From Adiantum capillus-veneris (lineage: Eukaryota; Streptophyta; Polypodiopsida; Polypodiales; Pteridaceae): DNA of 64,000 nucleotides. This document shows positions 32,748 through 44,306 of this stretch, in pieces. The notes beneath the pieces were generated by a model that was given only the letters and a program-made list of their open reading frames with translations, was not told the origin of the DNA and ran no database searches. The translations under genes and the position numbers were made by a program. Within the stretch, counting starts at the first letter, position 1; each line of letters begins with the position of its first letter. The DNA lies in contig CM043949.1 of NCBI GenBank assembly GCA_014529385.2, forward strand, positions 148,159,850-148,223,849, written 5' to 3'.

Positions 32748-33191
32748 AGCCGATGAATCAGTGGAATGTTAAACCTCAAAAAACTCCATCACAATAGTTC
32801 ATCAATCGAAAATCAAAATACCAATGGAGAGTTAAATCTCAATCCTCATCATTGTTACCGACAGCTCAAGAAATTAGTGTGCCAAAGCATCCAAACAATA
32901 CAATAAAGCAAAGAGCACATAAATTACAAAATTTGCTATTTAGAAAACATTAACAAGATACCTCGACCACAGAAACCGTTGAGTTAACTACTCAAGACCC
33001 AACTCTTGCACCACATACTGATTTGAATTGCATTGACGTTCAAAGCATATATGGTCGAGACAACCATAGCTATGCATAGACACAATTGTTCAACCCGTGC
33101 AGACAGTCGTCATGGAGTACTCCATCTAGAAGAGGTAGAAGGAAACTTCATTAATGAAGGGCAAAATTTGAAGAGGGAGAAAAAGTTGGAT

Positions 33192-34082
33192 GTTAACGTG
33201 TGAGTTTTTGCAAAATTACCTAATAATGCCCTTAATAATTATCAACATGGGAATTGCAACTCATAAAATCTCCTTGATGAGTGTAAATATCGTATATACT
33301 ATCAAAATTTACATTAAAAAATAGCTCTTTTTGTTTAGTTTCATTAAATTTTCTTGATATTGGAGCTTAAAAATAAAGAACACTAGAAAGTAATAAAATA
33401 GTGTTTTCCAGTGGATTTTCTTAATTGTTAATCTTTTAATTTTCTTTTTTTTGTGCATCTTAACATTTTTTTATTTTTCAATAAATAGGTCAAAAGCTAA
33501 TAATAAATAGTAAATGATTTCAAATGGAGAAACTGAAAATATGTTGATTAGGAGGACAAGACAAAGACGCACAAAAACTTTCGATCAAAACAACAAACAA
33601 AAGGGGGAGGCCTAAATTAGGTTGCGAGGGCGTGTTTTTGCAAATTCTCAATGAATGAGCTAACGGAGTCCGATTCAGGAAATTTTTTAGTCTAACGTAG
33701 ATTTCACGACCTATTAGGACTAATAAAGAAATTTGGGAAAAGTAGTTTGGGAAGTTCGAGTATAGATATCTTAGATAGCCCAAACTCACCTCATTTCTAC
33801 TAGTCATCCTTAGGAAAGAGAGCTTTCGACCTTCTTCGCGTGCGATTTTTGGAGTCCACAATCGCCCATTTTCAGTGTTGTTTCACACAAAACATGCGGG
33901 GTAAATTCTAAACTTATTAAAGAACATTTCTATACAGTCAGGTAGCAGGTATATGTCCCGGGTAAAACCCTAGAATCCCAGCTGTGTACAGACTCCTAGA
34001 ACACAAAAAGGATCATAGTGGCCTGTCAATTCAATTGAATTGGACAAGATTTGAATTGTAGCATGCCCCTAGATGTTAGAAC
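33192..34082 (+). other. Probable G4 3' LTR and flank, end not defined
   Basis: AT-rich DNA starting TGTTAACGTGTGAG after a purine tract, as an LTR would. A later GC-richer part contains AAACCCTAG-type sequence near 33966. I found no partner LTR in the window, so the end cannot be placed; it lies before the satellite begins at about 34083. I see no supported gene here. Confidence 0.45.
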
Positions 34083-37000
34083 ACTTTCGTATCATTATCT
34101 CTATTGTTTGAAGGTCAATTTGTGAATGGAGTGTAGCTACTAGATTTACTTTCATGGATGGTTTGGGACAGAGGTACACCACTTATCCAACCTACTACCC
34201 ACTGTATTCATGAGGATTTATCCCAGGTTGGTTTGAAGGTCCACCACCTGTCCAAGCTAGATAAATTGCACAAAGATATCTCTATTGTTTCAAATTCAAT
34301 GTGTGAATGGAGTGTATCTACTTTGTTTACTACCATGGATGGTTTGGGGCAAAGCTCCACCACTTGTCCAACCTACTATCCATTGTGTTATGGAGGTTTT
34401 AGCCCAAGATTGTTTGAAGGTCCACCACCTGTTAAAGCTAGCTCCATTGAAAGAATCTATCTCTATTGTTTCAAGGTCAATGTGTGAATGGAGTGTAGCT
34501 ACTTTGTTAACTACCATGGATGGTTTGGGGCAGAGGTCCACCACTTGTCCAACCTACTGTCCATTGTGTTATTGAGGTTTTAGGCCAAGGTTGTTTGAAG
34601 GTCCACCACCTCTCCAAGCTAGCTCTATTGAAAGAAGCTATCTCTATTATTTGAAGGTCAATAGGTAAATGGAGTGTAACTACTATGTTTATTACCATGG
34701 ATAGTACGGAGCAGAGGTCCACCACTTGTCCAATCTACTAATCATTGTGTTATGGAGATTATAGCCCAGGGTGGTTTGAAGGCGGACCACTTGTTCAAGC
34801 TATCTCTAATGTTTCAAGGTCAATGTGTGAATGGAGTGAGATACTATCGCTATTACCATGGATAGTTTGGGGCATAGGTCCACAACTTGTCCAACCTACT
34901 ATCCCTTGTGTTATGGTGGGTTTAGCCCAAGCTGATCTGAAGGTCCACCACCTATCCAAAGGCTAGCTCTATTTAATAATTGTATCTCTATTTTTTGAAG
35001 GTCAATGTGTGAATGCAGTGTAGCTATTATGTTTACTACCATGGATGGTCTCTGTAAGACGTCCACCACTTGTCCAACCTACTATCCTTTCTGTTATAAA
35101 TTTTTTAGTCCAAGGTGGTTTAAAGGTCCACCACCTGTCTCTCTTCTTTGAAGGTCAATGTGTGAATGGAGTGTAGCTACTATGTTTACTACCATGAATG
35201 GTTTGGGCTAGAGGTTCACCGATTGTCCAACCTGCTATCCATTGTGTTATGGAGATTTTAGCCCTATGTGGTTTGAAGGTTAATCTATGAACGGAGTGTA
35301 GCTACTACGTTTACAACCATGGATGGTTTGGGGCAAAGGTACACCACTTGTCCAACCTACTAACCATTGTGTAATGAAGTTTTTAGCCCAAGGTGGTTTG
35401 AAGGTCCACCACTTGTCCAAGCTAGCTTTATTGAACAATCCTATCTCTAGTCTGATAACGTGGATGGTTTGGGGTAGAGGTCCAATACTTTTCCAGCCTA
35501 CTATCCATTGTGTTATTGAGATTTTAGCCCAAGGGTTTGCAGGTCCACCACCTGTCCAAGCTCGATCTATTGAAAGAAGCCATCTCTATTGTTTGAAGGT
35601 CAATGTGTGAATGGAGTAGAGCTACTATGTTTACTACCATTGATGGTTTGGGACAGAGGTCCACCACTTGTCCAACCTAATAATCATTGCGTTGTAGAGG
35701 TCTTAGCCCAAGGTTGTTTGAAGATCCACCACCTATCCAAGCTAGCTCTATTGAAAGAATCTATCACTATTGTTTGAAGATTAAAGTGTGAATGGAGTCT
35801 AGCTACTATGTTTACTACAATGGAGGGTTTGGGACAATAGTACATCACTTGTACAACCTACTAACCATTATGTTATGGAGGCTTTATCCCAAGGTGGTTT
35901 GAAGGTCCACCTCCTGTCCAAGCTAGCTCTATTGAATATTCCTATCTCTACTCTAATAGCATGGATGGTTTGGGATAGAGGTCTAGGACTTGTCCAACCT
36001 ACTATTTATTGTGTTAATGAGGTTTTAGCCCAAGGTGGTTTGAAGGTATGTCACTTGTCCAAGCTAGCTCTACTAAAAGAAGGTATCTCTATTGTTTGAA
36101 GTTCAATAGGTGAATTGAGTGTATCTACTATGTGTTTACTACCATGGATGGTTTGGGTATATGACCATCACTTGTCCAACCTACTAGCCATTGTGTTATG
36201 CAGGTTTTAGCCCTATGTGGTTTAAAGGTCCACCACCTATCCAAGATCACTCTTTTGAATAGTCCTATCTCTACTGTGATAGAGTGGATGGTTTTGGCTA
36301 GAGGTCCAACACTTGTCCAACCTAATATCCATTGTTTTATATAGAGGTTTTAGCCCAAGGAGGTTTGAAGGTCCACCACCTATCCAAGCTAGCTCTATTG
36401 AAAAAAGCTATCTTTATTATTTGAAGGGCAATCTGTGAATGGAGTGTAGCTACTATGTTTACTACCATGGATGGTTTGGGATAGATCTCCACTACTTGTC
36501 CAACCTACTAACCATTGTGTTATGGAGGTTTAAGTCCAAGGTGGTTTGAAGGTCCACCGGACTACCACTTGTCTGAGCTAGCTCTATTAAAAAATTCTAT
36601 CTCTATTGTTTGAAGGTCAATTTGTAAATGGAGGGTAGCTACTATGTTTACTAGCATGGATGGTTTGGGGTAGAGGTCCACCACTTGTCCAACCTACTTT
36701 CCATTGTGTTTTTAAGGTTTTAGGCCAGGTTGATTTTAAGATCCACCACCTATCCAAGCTAGATATATTGAACAAATCTATCTCTATTGTTTTAAAGTGA
36801 GTGTGTGAATAGAGTCTAGCTACTTTGTTTACTACCATGGATGGTTTCGGGGAAAGCTCCGCCACTTGTCCAACCTAATTTCCATTGTGTTATGGAGGTC
36901 TTAGTCCAACATTGTTTGAAGGTCCACCACCTGCTGTCCAAGCTAGATCCTTTGAAAGAAGCTATCTCTATCGTTTGAAGGTCAATGTGTGAATGGAGTG

Positions 37001-38277
37001 TGGCTACTTTTTTTTATTACCATGGATGGTTTGGGACAGAGGTCCAGCACTTGTCCAACCTACTATCTATTGTGTTATTGAGGTTTTAGCCCAAGGTTGT
37101 TTGAAGGTCCACCACCTGTCCAAGCTAGCTCTATTGAATAGTCCTATCTCTAGTTTGATCACGTGGATGGTTTGGGGTAGAGGTACACCACTTGCCCAAC
37201 CTACTAACCATTGAGTTATAGAGGTTTTAGCCCATGGTGGTTTGAAGGTTCATCATCTGTCCAAGCTATCTCTATTAAATAGTCATATCTCTAGTCTGAT
37301 GACGTGGATGGTTTGGGGTAGAGGTCTGGCACTTTTACAACCTACCATCCTTGTGTTATTGAGGTGTTAGCCCAAGGTGGTTTGAAGGTCCACCACCTGT
37401 CCAAGATATCCCTATTGAAAGAAGCCATCTGTATTGTTTGAAGGTCAATTTGTGAATGGAGTGTAACTACCTTGTTTACTACCATGGATGCTTTGGACAG
37501 AGTATCATCACTTGTCCAACCTACTAGCCATTGTGTTATGCAGGTTTTAGCCCTATGTGGTTTGAAGGTCCACAACCTGTCCAAGATCGCTCTATTGAAT
37601 AGTCATATCTTTACTCTGATAGCATGGATGGTTTTGTCTAGAGGTCCTACTCTTGTCCAACCTACTATCCATTGTGTTATGGAGGTTTTAGCCCATGTTG
37701 TTTTAAAGGTCCACCACATATCCAAGGTGGATCTACTGAAAGAAGCTATCTCTATTGTTTGAAGTTCTATGTGTGAATCGAGTAGAGCTTCTATGTTTTC
37801 TACCATTGATGCTTTCGGATAGAGGTCCACCACTTTTCCAACCTGCTAAGCATTGCGTTATGAAGGTTTTAGCCCAAGGTGGTTTGAAGATCCACAATCT
37901 ATCCAAGCGAGCTCTATTGAAAGAATCTATCACTATTGTTTGGAGGTTAAAGTGTGAATGGAGTCTAGCTACTATGTTTACTACCATGAAGGGTTTGGGA
38001 TAGAGGTCCATCACTTGTCCAACCTACTAACCAATGTGTTATGGAGGTGGTTTAAGGGTCCACCACCCGTCCAAGCTAGATCTATTAAATAGGCCTATCT
38101 CTACTCTAATAGTGTGGATGGTTTGGGGTAGAGTTCTAACACTTGTCCAACCTACTATCCATTGTGTTATTGAAGTTCTAGCCCAAGGTGGTTTGAAGGT
38201 CCACCACCTGTCCAAGATAGCTCTATTGAAAGAAGCTATCTCTATTGTTTGAAGGTCAATGTGTGAATGGAGTGTAA
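34083..38277. repeat. Tandem satellite, long (about 181 bp) and short (about 140 bp) units
   Basis: About 25 diverged units. I located them by the recurring GGATGGTTTGG block at 34158, 34336, 34516, 34697, 34859, 35042, 35198, 35322, 35462, 35641, 35823, 35963, 36147, 36288, 36469, 36658, 36839, 37022, 37165, 37305, 37487, 37624, 37806, 37988 and 38117. Most spacings are close to 181 or 140 bp. The short unit lacks about 41 bp around TTTGAAGGTCAATGTGTGAA and has CTCTAGTCTGATA instead. Each unit holds two related blocks, GGTCCACCACTTGTCCAA and GGTCCACCACCTGTCCAA, suggesting an older half-unit duplication. Confidence 0.92.
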
Positions 38278-38568
38278 TGTTAACCCTCACGGCACACGGA
38301 CACCCTATGATCTATAAACGTTGTATTATTTAGAGTCAGGTACCGGGCTTGTCGGACCAATAGGAAAAGGGTAAGAGTGATCGCCGATGAGAGGCGCACT
38401 CTAACACGAACATGCTAGGGTTAGTTGGCTAAGCATGGGCGCCCAAGTGTGAATGGGGTGAGCTCATATAAAAGCCAACTAAACCTAAAATTCACTCATT
38501 CTCTCATTTGTGCAATAGAACAGTGCTCTTGCTCCATCTCCATCTCCATCTTCTTCTTCTTCACCTCC

Positions 38569-38663
<95 letters not shown>

Positions 38664-38899
38664 TGTGTGCGATCGAGCACTACGAAGGCATGACGGCGGC
38701 GAAGCAGTTGAGCACGTCACAATTGCAGCTTCTTCTTCATCGCGGCGAGGAATCCACCACGAAGGCGGGCGTAGAGCGGTGAGTGACACACCCTTTGCTC
38801 TCTTGAGCTTGCTAGTTTAGACTTGTTGTGTGCTTGGAGCCATTTGTGGCTCGCACATTGGCAAGTCCCTTGCTTCGACAGTGCGACAAGGAGTACACA
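38278..38899 (+). repeat. G3 5' LTR
   Basis: 622 bp from TGTTAACCCTCACGG to GAGTACACA. CATATAAAAG near 38465 is a good TATA box. About 100 bp downstream is a long GT tract followed by a GA tract (38571-38654). It is highly similar to the 3' LTR apart from microsatellite length and a small TGTATT insertion in the 3' copy. Confidence 0.93.
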
Positions 38900-38903
38900 T
38901 TTT

Positions 38904-38921
38904 TGGCGCCGCTGCCGGGGA
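38904..38921 (+). other. G3 primer-binding site (Asp-type tRNA)
   Basis: TGGCGCCGCTGCCGGGGA matches the complement of the plant Asp tRNA 3' end (TGGCGCCGTTGCCGGGGA) with one difference, four bases after the LTR. Confidence 0.85.
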
Positions 38922-39475
38922 AATGCCCTACATTAAGCTCGGTTAAGCACTTTACGCTTTGTTGTGGTGCAATTTCTATCATAGGAAAGGCAGGGAATGA
39001 GTGTGTGTAGTTGTGTGGAGATTTCTTTTTTTTTGCGTTTTTTGCGTTTTCTGGTTTGCACTGCATAGTTAGCATTTCTTGCGTTTTTGCATTTTCTGCA
39101 TTTTCTGTGTTTTCACTGCACAGTTCTGTCAAGTTTCAATTTTTGCATTTTCTGTGTTTTTTGGTTTGTGCACAGTTAGGCGCACAGTTAGTTAATTAAG
39201 CAGGTTAGTAATTAGGTGAACCACTGATTAGCAGGTCAGTAGGTAGGTGGGACAGTAAATAGTTAGGTGAGGTCAACGCGCACCAAAACGCGTAGCAAAT
39301 AAAATTTAAAAAAAAATAAAAAAAAATATTTTAAAAAATAAAAAATAAAATTCGGAAAAAAAAAATCGAAAAATATAAACGTGAGCGAGGGGGAGGTTAG
39401 ATTTTCGAAAATAAAAAACGTGAGTTATAAAAACGGACGGGTTGGTTTGTATAAAAGTTAGATCGGGATCGTTTC

Positions 39476-39512
39476 CCCAAGCCCAAGCCCAAGCCCAAGC
39501 CCAGGCCCAGGC
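39476..39512. repeat. CCCAAG hexamer repeat in G3 leader
   Basis: Five to six tandem copies of CCCAAG or CCCAGG in the roughly 1 kb untranslated leader between the primer site and gag. Confidence 0.85.
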
Positions 39513-39896
39513 CTCAGTCCTCAATCTTATGGTATATACCAGACTCACTCTTATATATATACCCTACCTCCTCAAGAGGGAATGAGAGCATGTGGGACAA
39601 GTCCTCCACTCTCCTCCCCTCTCTTTCCACTTGCACCCTTAGACTTGCTATTTGGAGCCTAGTTCCCCAGCTACGAAAAGACTGTTTCGGGCTTTTCTGG
39701 AGCAAAATAGAACCAAACGGTGGGCGGTAAAGCACAGCGTGTCCCTCCTAGCGATACGCTCGTTTCGAGCTATCACACGGCCCATTCCACGACACGCTCT
39801 AAAAAATCTAGCAAAAAAACAAACAAAAAACACACAAAAAACTAGTCACAAGGCCTCCTAGAGCAGCTTTTTGACACCTTAGGGTATCAAAAGCAC

Positions 39897-41921
39897 ATGC
39901 ACTTATGCTCTGGGCGGGTGCTAGAACACGAGCATATTGGGGGTGCCTCTGTTCATACGGACACCCATTACCCATCCACGATAGGCTCTAGACCCTCAGC
40001 GGGGACACAAGGTAGCACCACCCAAGACCCTAAAATAGCCGCTAGTGATTCCTCCTCCGACTCAGAAATCATGGAAGCATACCCTATCCAAAACACTGAG
40101 AGAGAAGGCCATGCACCTCCCGAAGCTCCACAGCCTAGTACTAGTATGTTTAGCCGTTTCATGGAAACATTAGGTAGAGCTACTCGCTCGGAACCTGATG
40201 CAAATGAAGCACACAAAGGGGGTGGGGAAGTGGACTCTCCTTTCACATCGCACGTGGACCCCACACCCCCAAAGAGTGTCCATGTGGATATCCTGCCAAC
40301 TTCTTACCAAGAAGGCCCTGTTGAGCTGCCTCCTTCAGAAGTTCCCTCTAGAGTACCGTTGGTGACAAGTAAAACCACGGGGAGCAACATTGCTTCTACC
40401 TCACAAGAAACCGTTAACACGTCGACTCTAGAAGGATTGTTCATTAATGATCATTGGACATAGGACCTCCACACTGAGGTGTTGACGGATCTACACTCTG
40501 GCCACGCCTACCATGTAGGATGGATAGAGATTGTACAATCCACCTCTAGTGCCACGAGCATCGAAGATCAACAGAAAATGATCTGTAATGTTATCCATGG
40601 CATTATTCAATCAGAAAGGCAAAACCGAGGGGTAAATATACTCTCAACTGGCCCCATGAGATTTCTGGATACGAGCAAGGCTCAACAACCTACTCTATCA
40701 CAAATGGAGACTCCTCTAATGAGTCCCATGGACCCATCTTACGTCATTTCACCTGGGGTCTCTATGCAATCTGAGCCTCCGAGCGACAACTTTAGCTTCC
40801 CTAACATGGCTCAACCCTCTATTAAGGAAAACACAGTGCTCACTCCAGGAATAGGCCTGACAGAGAATGTACCGATGACATCTACGGTTAGCGCAGTGCC
40901 ACTACCTAGTGTCGTAGTACCTAATATGGGGCCTCGACCGTATGTGCCTCTAGCCCCTTATGCACACATGGCCCCCACACCTCCAATTGTACCACTTGTT
41001 CATGCTCCTCGAGTGCCGCTCCCTAGCCCTTATCCGAGTGGACCTATGCCCGGTTATGTTCCATATCCTGCATCATCCACACATATGCCAAGACCGGTAC
41101 CCGTCCCTCTCCCACATATGATTCCAAGAGTACCTCCACCGGCCCTGCCTCCTCACATAGGTGACTTGGCAGTGTTTGCTCAAACCATAGGTCGATCTAT
41201 CACGGAAAATATGCGTCATGCATCTGATAGAGAGCCTAGAAGTAAGGCAGTACAAATTGCCAAACTCACGCAAAAATTCAATGGGGACGAAGATGCTAGA
41301 AAACACATTGAAGTGTTTGAACAAGTATGTGATTCCTTAGGGGAACGCAACGAACTACATAAGTGCAATGCCTTAAGCTTGACATTAAGTGGGAAGGCTG
41401 TAGATTGGTATAGAACTCTAAGGGTGGACGAGAAAACAATCTACCCTACCCTTCGAAGGTTGTTTCTAAAGGAGTACATACGAGAAGGTGTGCTTTGGGG
41501 TGTAGCATCTCAGCTACAGAAGGTCGAACGTAAGGAAGGAGAGTCAGTAAGGGACTTCATTAGTCGTCTAAAGCACTTAAACTCTCGCTGCCCTGTAAAT
41601 GAGCGCTTCAACAATAACCAACTGCTTGATCGATTCATTCGAGGGTTGAGGAATGAAGGAATCTATAATGGACTAGTGATTAGAGGTCTCACAACCTGGG
41701 AAGATGTCACTGCCAATGGAATCCAATTAGAGGACAACTTGATGATAGCAGGCATGAGGGTGTCTACTGACACGAGATCCACTAGCTCACAAGCCATTGA
41801 GTATGAACCCATGACTGCAAAGCCCATTGCCAATGAGCCAAAGGTAATCGACCCCCTCAAAATAGTCACATGTATCCAAGAAGGGAGCAACAATGGTGTT
41901 CCATTTGCTTGGTCCACATAG
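39897..41921 (+). pseudogene. G3 gag, one in-frame stop
   Basis: One frame from MHLCSGRVLEHEHIGG with a single TAG at 40461-40463, resuming as DLHTEVLTDLHSGHAY. The first 300 codons are Pro/Ser/Thr-rich low-complexity sequence. The gag domain proper follows: VQIAKLTQKFNGDEDARKHI, LSGKAVDWYRTLRVDEKTIY, SVRDFISRLKHLNSRCPVNE and LLDRFIRGLRNEGIYNGLVI. These are typical of the Ty3/gypsy retrotrans_gag fold that forms particles. A frame change at about 41900 leads to the zinc-knuckle frame. Confidence 0.85.
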
Positions 41922-43647
41922 CACTAGTGAGTGCCCTACGTTTAGAGTAAAATTTAATGGAACTTGCAGCGCATGTGGTAGGTATGGTCACCAAACTAAG
42001 GATTGTTTAATGATCAAACGTATGATGGCAAATAGACCACCTGTAGCCTGGACGGATGCACCTCGAGCTCCTGTATTGATGCCTGCTCCACCTGTTGAGC
42101 AACTACCGCAACACATGGTCCCTAGATCTCAAAATGCTGTACAAGCTACACCGCTACCACCTCCTGTGCTAGGACCGCAGCCCCCGCATCCAAGAGTCGC
42201 CCCTATGAACCAAGTGGGTTGCGAGCCATCTAATGCTTATGCAGATGGCTGTGAGGAGGAAATAGACACTAGTATTGCCTACGGACTTGATACATTGGAA
42301 GAGTGTCCTATATACTACATGGAAGATTGTTGGGGGCAAGTCAAGCCGGTTTATCAAGCTGCTGCTCTCGCATCTAGAGGTCAAAATATCAACACCCAGG
42401 CTAGGAGGCCACCTCTTCAATGCTACGAGTGTGGTGGACCACATCGGGCAGCGGAGTGCCCTATTAGGCTGCAAAAGAATGCTGCACAGATGCAAATGAA
42501 TCAAGGGAGCACTTCTGCAATGCCAATACTCACATGTAATCGTTGTGGCATAGATCACTTGATTGCCCAATGCCCCTATAACCCAAATGCGCTTAAAATC
42601 AAAGCCCTAAATTTGGTCGAAATTGCTAGTGTGACATCGCCAATACCACCCATCGCACCCGCTTATGCGATTACACGGTCCATGCTTCAATGGCCGGGCC
42701 ATATCCTCGAAGAGAGAGATACCGCGTCAGTTATCCAAGCAAAGAAAAAGAAGACACGAAGGAAGAGGTCGCAGAATACGGGAAATTCAAAGCCAAGTTC
42801 CAAAACAAACATAGGAACAGGAGATGACCCCGTGTATATGAATGACCTCGAGGATGATTCAGATTCAATCGAGACAATGGAGACTAGAACCAATACCACA
42901 AAGGGAAAGACCGACAAAGAAAACCGTAACATGGAACCAAATGAAAACCGAATAAGAGAAAACCATAAAGAGCCTCTGAAAACACCACAAGTGTTTCCAA
43001 ATCCAATCCAAGACCCCCAAGATAAACCGCAGGGGCAAAAAGGGAAGAATCGTAAAAAGAAGATTGGGACGTACCCAAACCCAGTAGACGAGATTTAGCA
43101 GGTGAAACATCTAAGAGGTTTAGTGGAGGAGACTCAAGGGGAACTAGAACCAGAACCCATGCATGTCAAAATTCATGACACAGTGTTTCCCACGCAAGTT
43201 CATCCACCCCACATGAACCATAGACCGTTAGCCATATCTAGTATCATCCAAGAAGGGAGTGAGGACGGGACATCAGAAAGTGAGCATACACCCTTCTTGT
43301 TGGAAAGGATGTTTAACAAAGGAATACCTGATCCCATTGAGGAATATGAGATTCCATCCTCACCAGTTCCTAGTCAAGGACCTACACCCTACAAAATGCC
43401 AATGAATGTTGCCAAACTAGTGGACTTCATGTCTTCTGAGGTCCGAACCACGATCATAGCAAAGCTGTATGGAGATCCTGAGTTATTCCTTGCACTTCGA
43501 GCATTCCTTAACGGAGAGCTACGAACGGGATTACCGCAGTTTGCGCAACCAAATAGGCCTGACTCGATTATGATTGATGAGGAAAATCATGTGCAATCAC
43601 TTGACTTAGATGGACACGAGTCCGTGATCGAGGTACCCATTAATTAA
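41893..43647 (+). pseudogene. G3 nucleocapsid region with three zinc knuckles
   Basis: The frame overlaps the gag end and carries CSACGRYGHQTKDC (C-x2-C-x4-H-x4-C), CYECGGPHRAAEC and CNRCGIDHLIAQC (both C-x2-C-x3-H-x4-C). Three knuckles with two spacing types are unusual. A Lys/Arg-rich then acidic linker follows. A TAG at 43096 is bridged in frame to MKHLRGLVEETQGELEPEPM, and a conserved helical block (MNVAKLVDFMSSEVRTTIIA) ends at a TAA. The region would bind the element RNA. Confidence 0.8.
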
Positions 43648-43649
43648 CG

Positions 43650-44285
43650 AATTAGGGCAGTATTTTGAAGGCGACGAGTCTAATGCGACCCTACCCATCA
43701 CTACCAAGGGATTAACTATAAAGGGAATTCTTTGATGGTGGTGCGGGAGTTAGCATCGTTACAAAAGATTGTTGGGAATCCATGGGAAAACCCCGCCTTA
43801 GTGTTACTAACATTGTGGTAAAGATGAAAAATGATACCATAGCCAAACCTATGGGGATGCTCAAGGATCTTAAGATCAAAGTTCTAGGACACAAGGTACG
43901 ACATACGTTCATTGTAATGGATTTCTCTAAACACCTTATGTCATATGAAATGATTTTAGAACGACCATTCATGAGGGAAGCACAAATGGTTCATGATTGG
44001 TCTAAAAATCATGTCTATTTGCAATTCCAAGACTCTGTCCTTAGAGTGGATTTGGTGAGTGGTAAGGTACACCCCTTAGGGAGTAAAACCATTATTGATC
44101 ATCGCTCTGACACCACAGTTCACTCGGCCCCACTACAATATTGTTACACTTGTAAGAAGGATACAGACATTGGCCAAGATTCTCCTTATATGGATATCCT
44201 ACCTGGGATGACTGAGTCGGACAATGTGGATTGGGTCCACCTAGCATCAACCATAGACACTTGGGGAAATAGGGGGACGACCTAG
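43650..44285 (+). pseudogene. G3 retropepsin-like protease
   Basis: After a frame change near 43730 the domain reads FDGGAGVSIVTKDCWESMG, LKDLKIKVLGHKVRHTFIVM and EMILERPFMREAQMVHDWS. This matches the aspartic protease layout (active-site strand, second strand, ILG-R-P-W block). The active site is DGGA rather than DSGA or DTGA, a variant seen in other plant retroelement proteases. It is followed by HVYLQF and an end at 44285. Confidence 0.75.
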
Positions 44286-44306
44286 GTAACACCTGAGGGG
44301 GATGAA

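Larger units (their letters stand above)
31213..33191 (+). mobile_element. G4: 3' part of a gypsy element (integrase, then protease)
   Basis: Directly after copia A's LTR the frame enters the late part of a gypsy integrase, then a retropepsin-like domain, then a tail with repeated W-[VI]-P-[KR] motifs. A purine tract (GAAGAGGGAGAAAAAG) follows, then TGTTAACGTGTGAG at about 33192, which looks like a 3' LTR start. The 5' part was displaced by copia A and is not in the window. Several stops interrupt the frames. Confidence 0.7.

Noticed and set aside
33520-33861. 113-codon minus-strand ORF near the G4 end
   Set aside because: It lies in a probable LTR and has no recognisable domain; most likely a chance frame.
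34158-38290. Many ORFs of 70-96 codons in the satellite as genes
   Set aside because: They follow the repeat period and change with unit type; no domain or start context supports them as genes.
38425-38820. ORFs with VCVCVCVC or RERERERE stretches at 38425-38820, 46814-47268, 53099-53439 and 55795-56145
   Set aside because: They are readings of GT, GA and CT microsatellites inside LTRs. Only the 58-codon kinase N-terminus in the last two groups is of gene origin.
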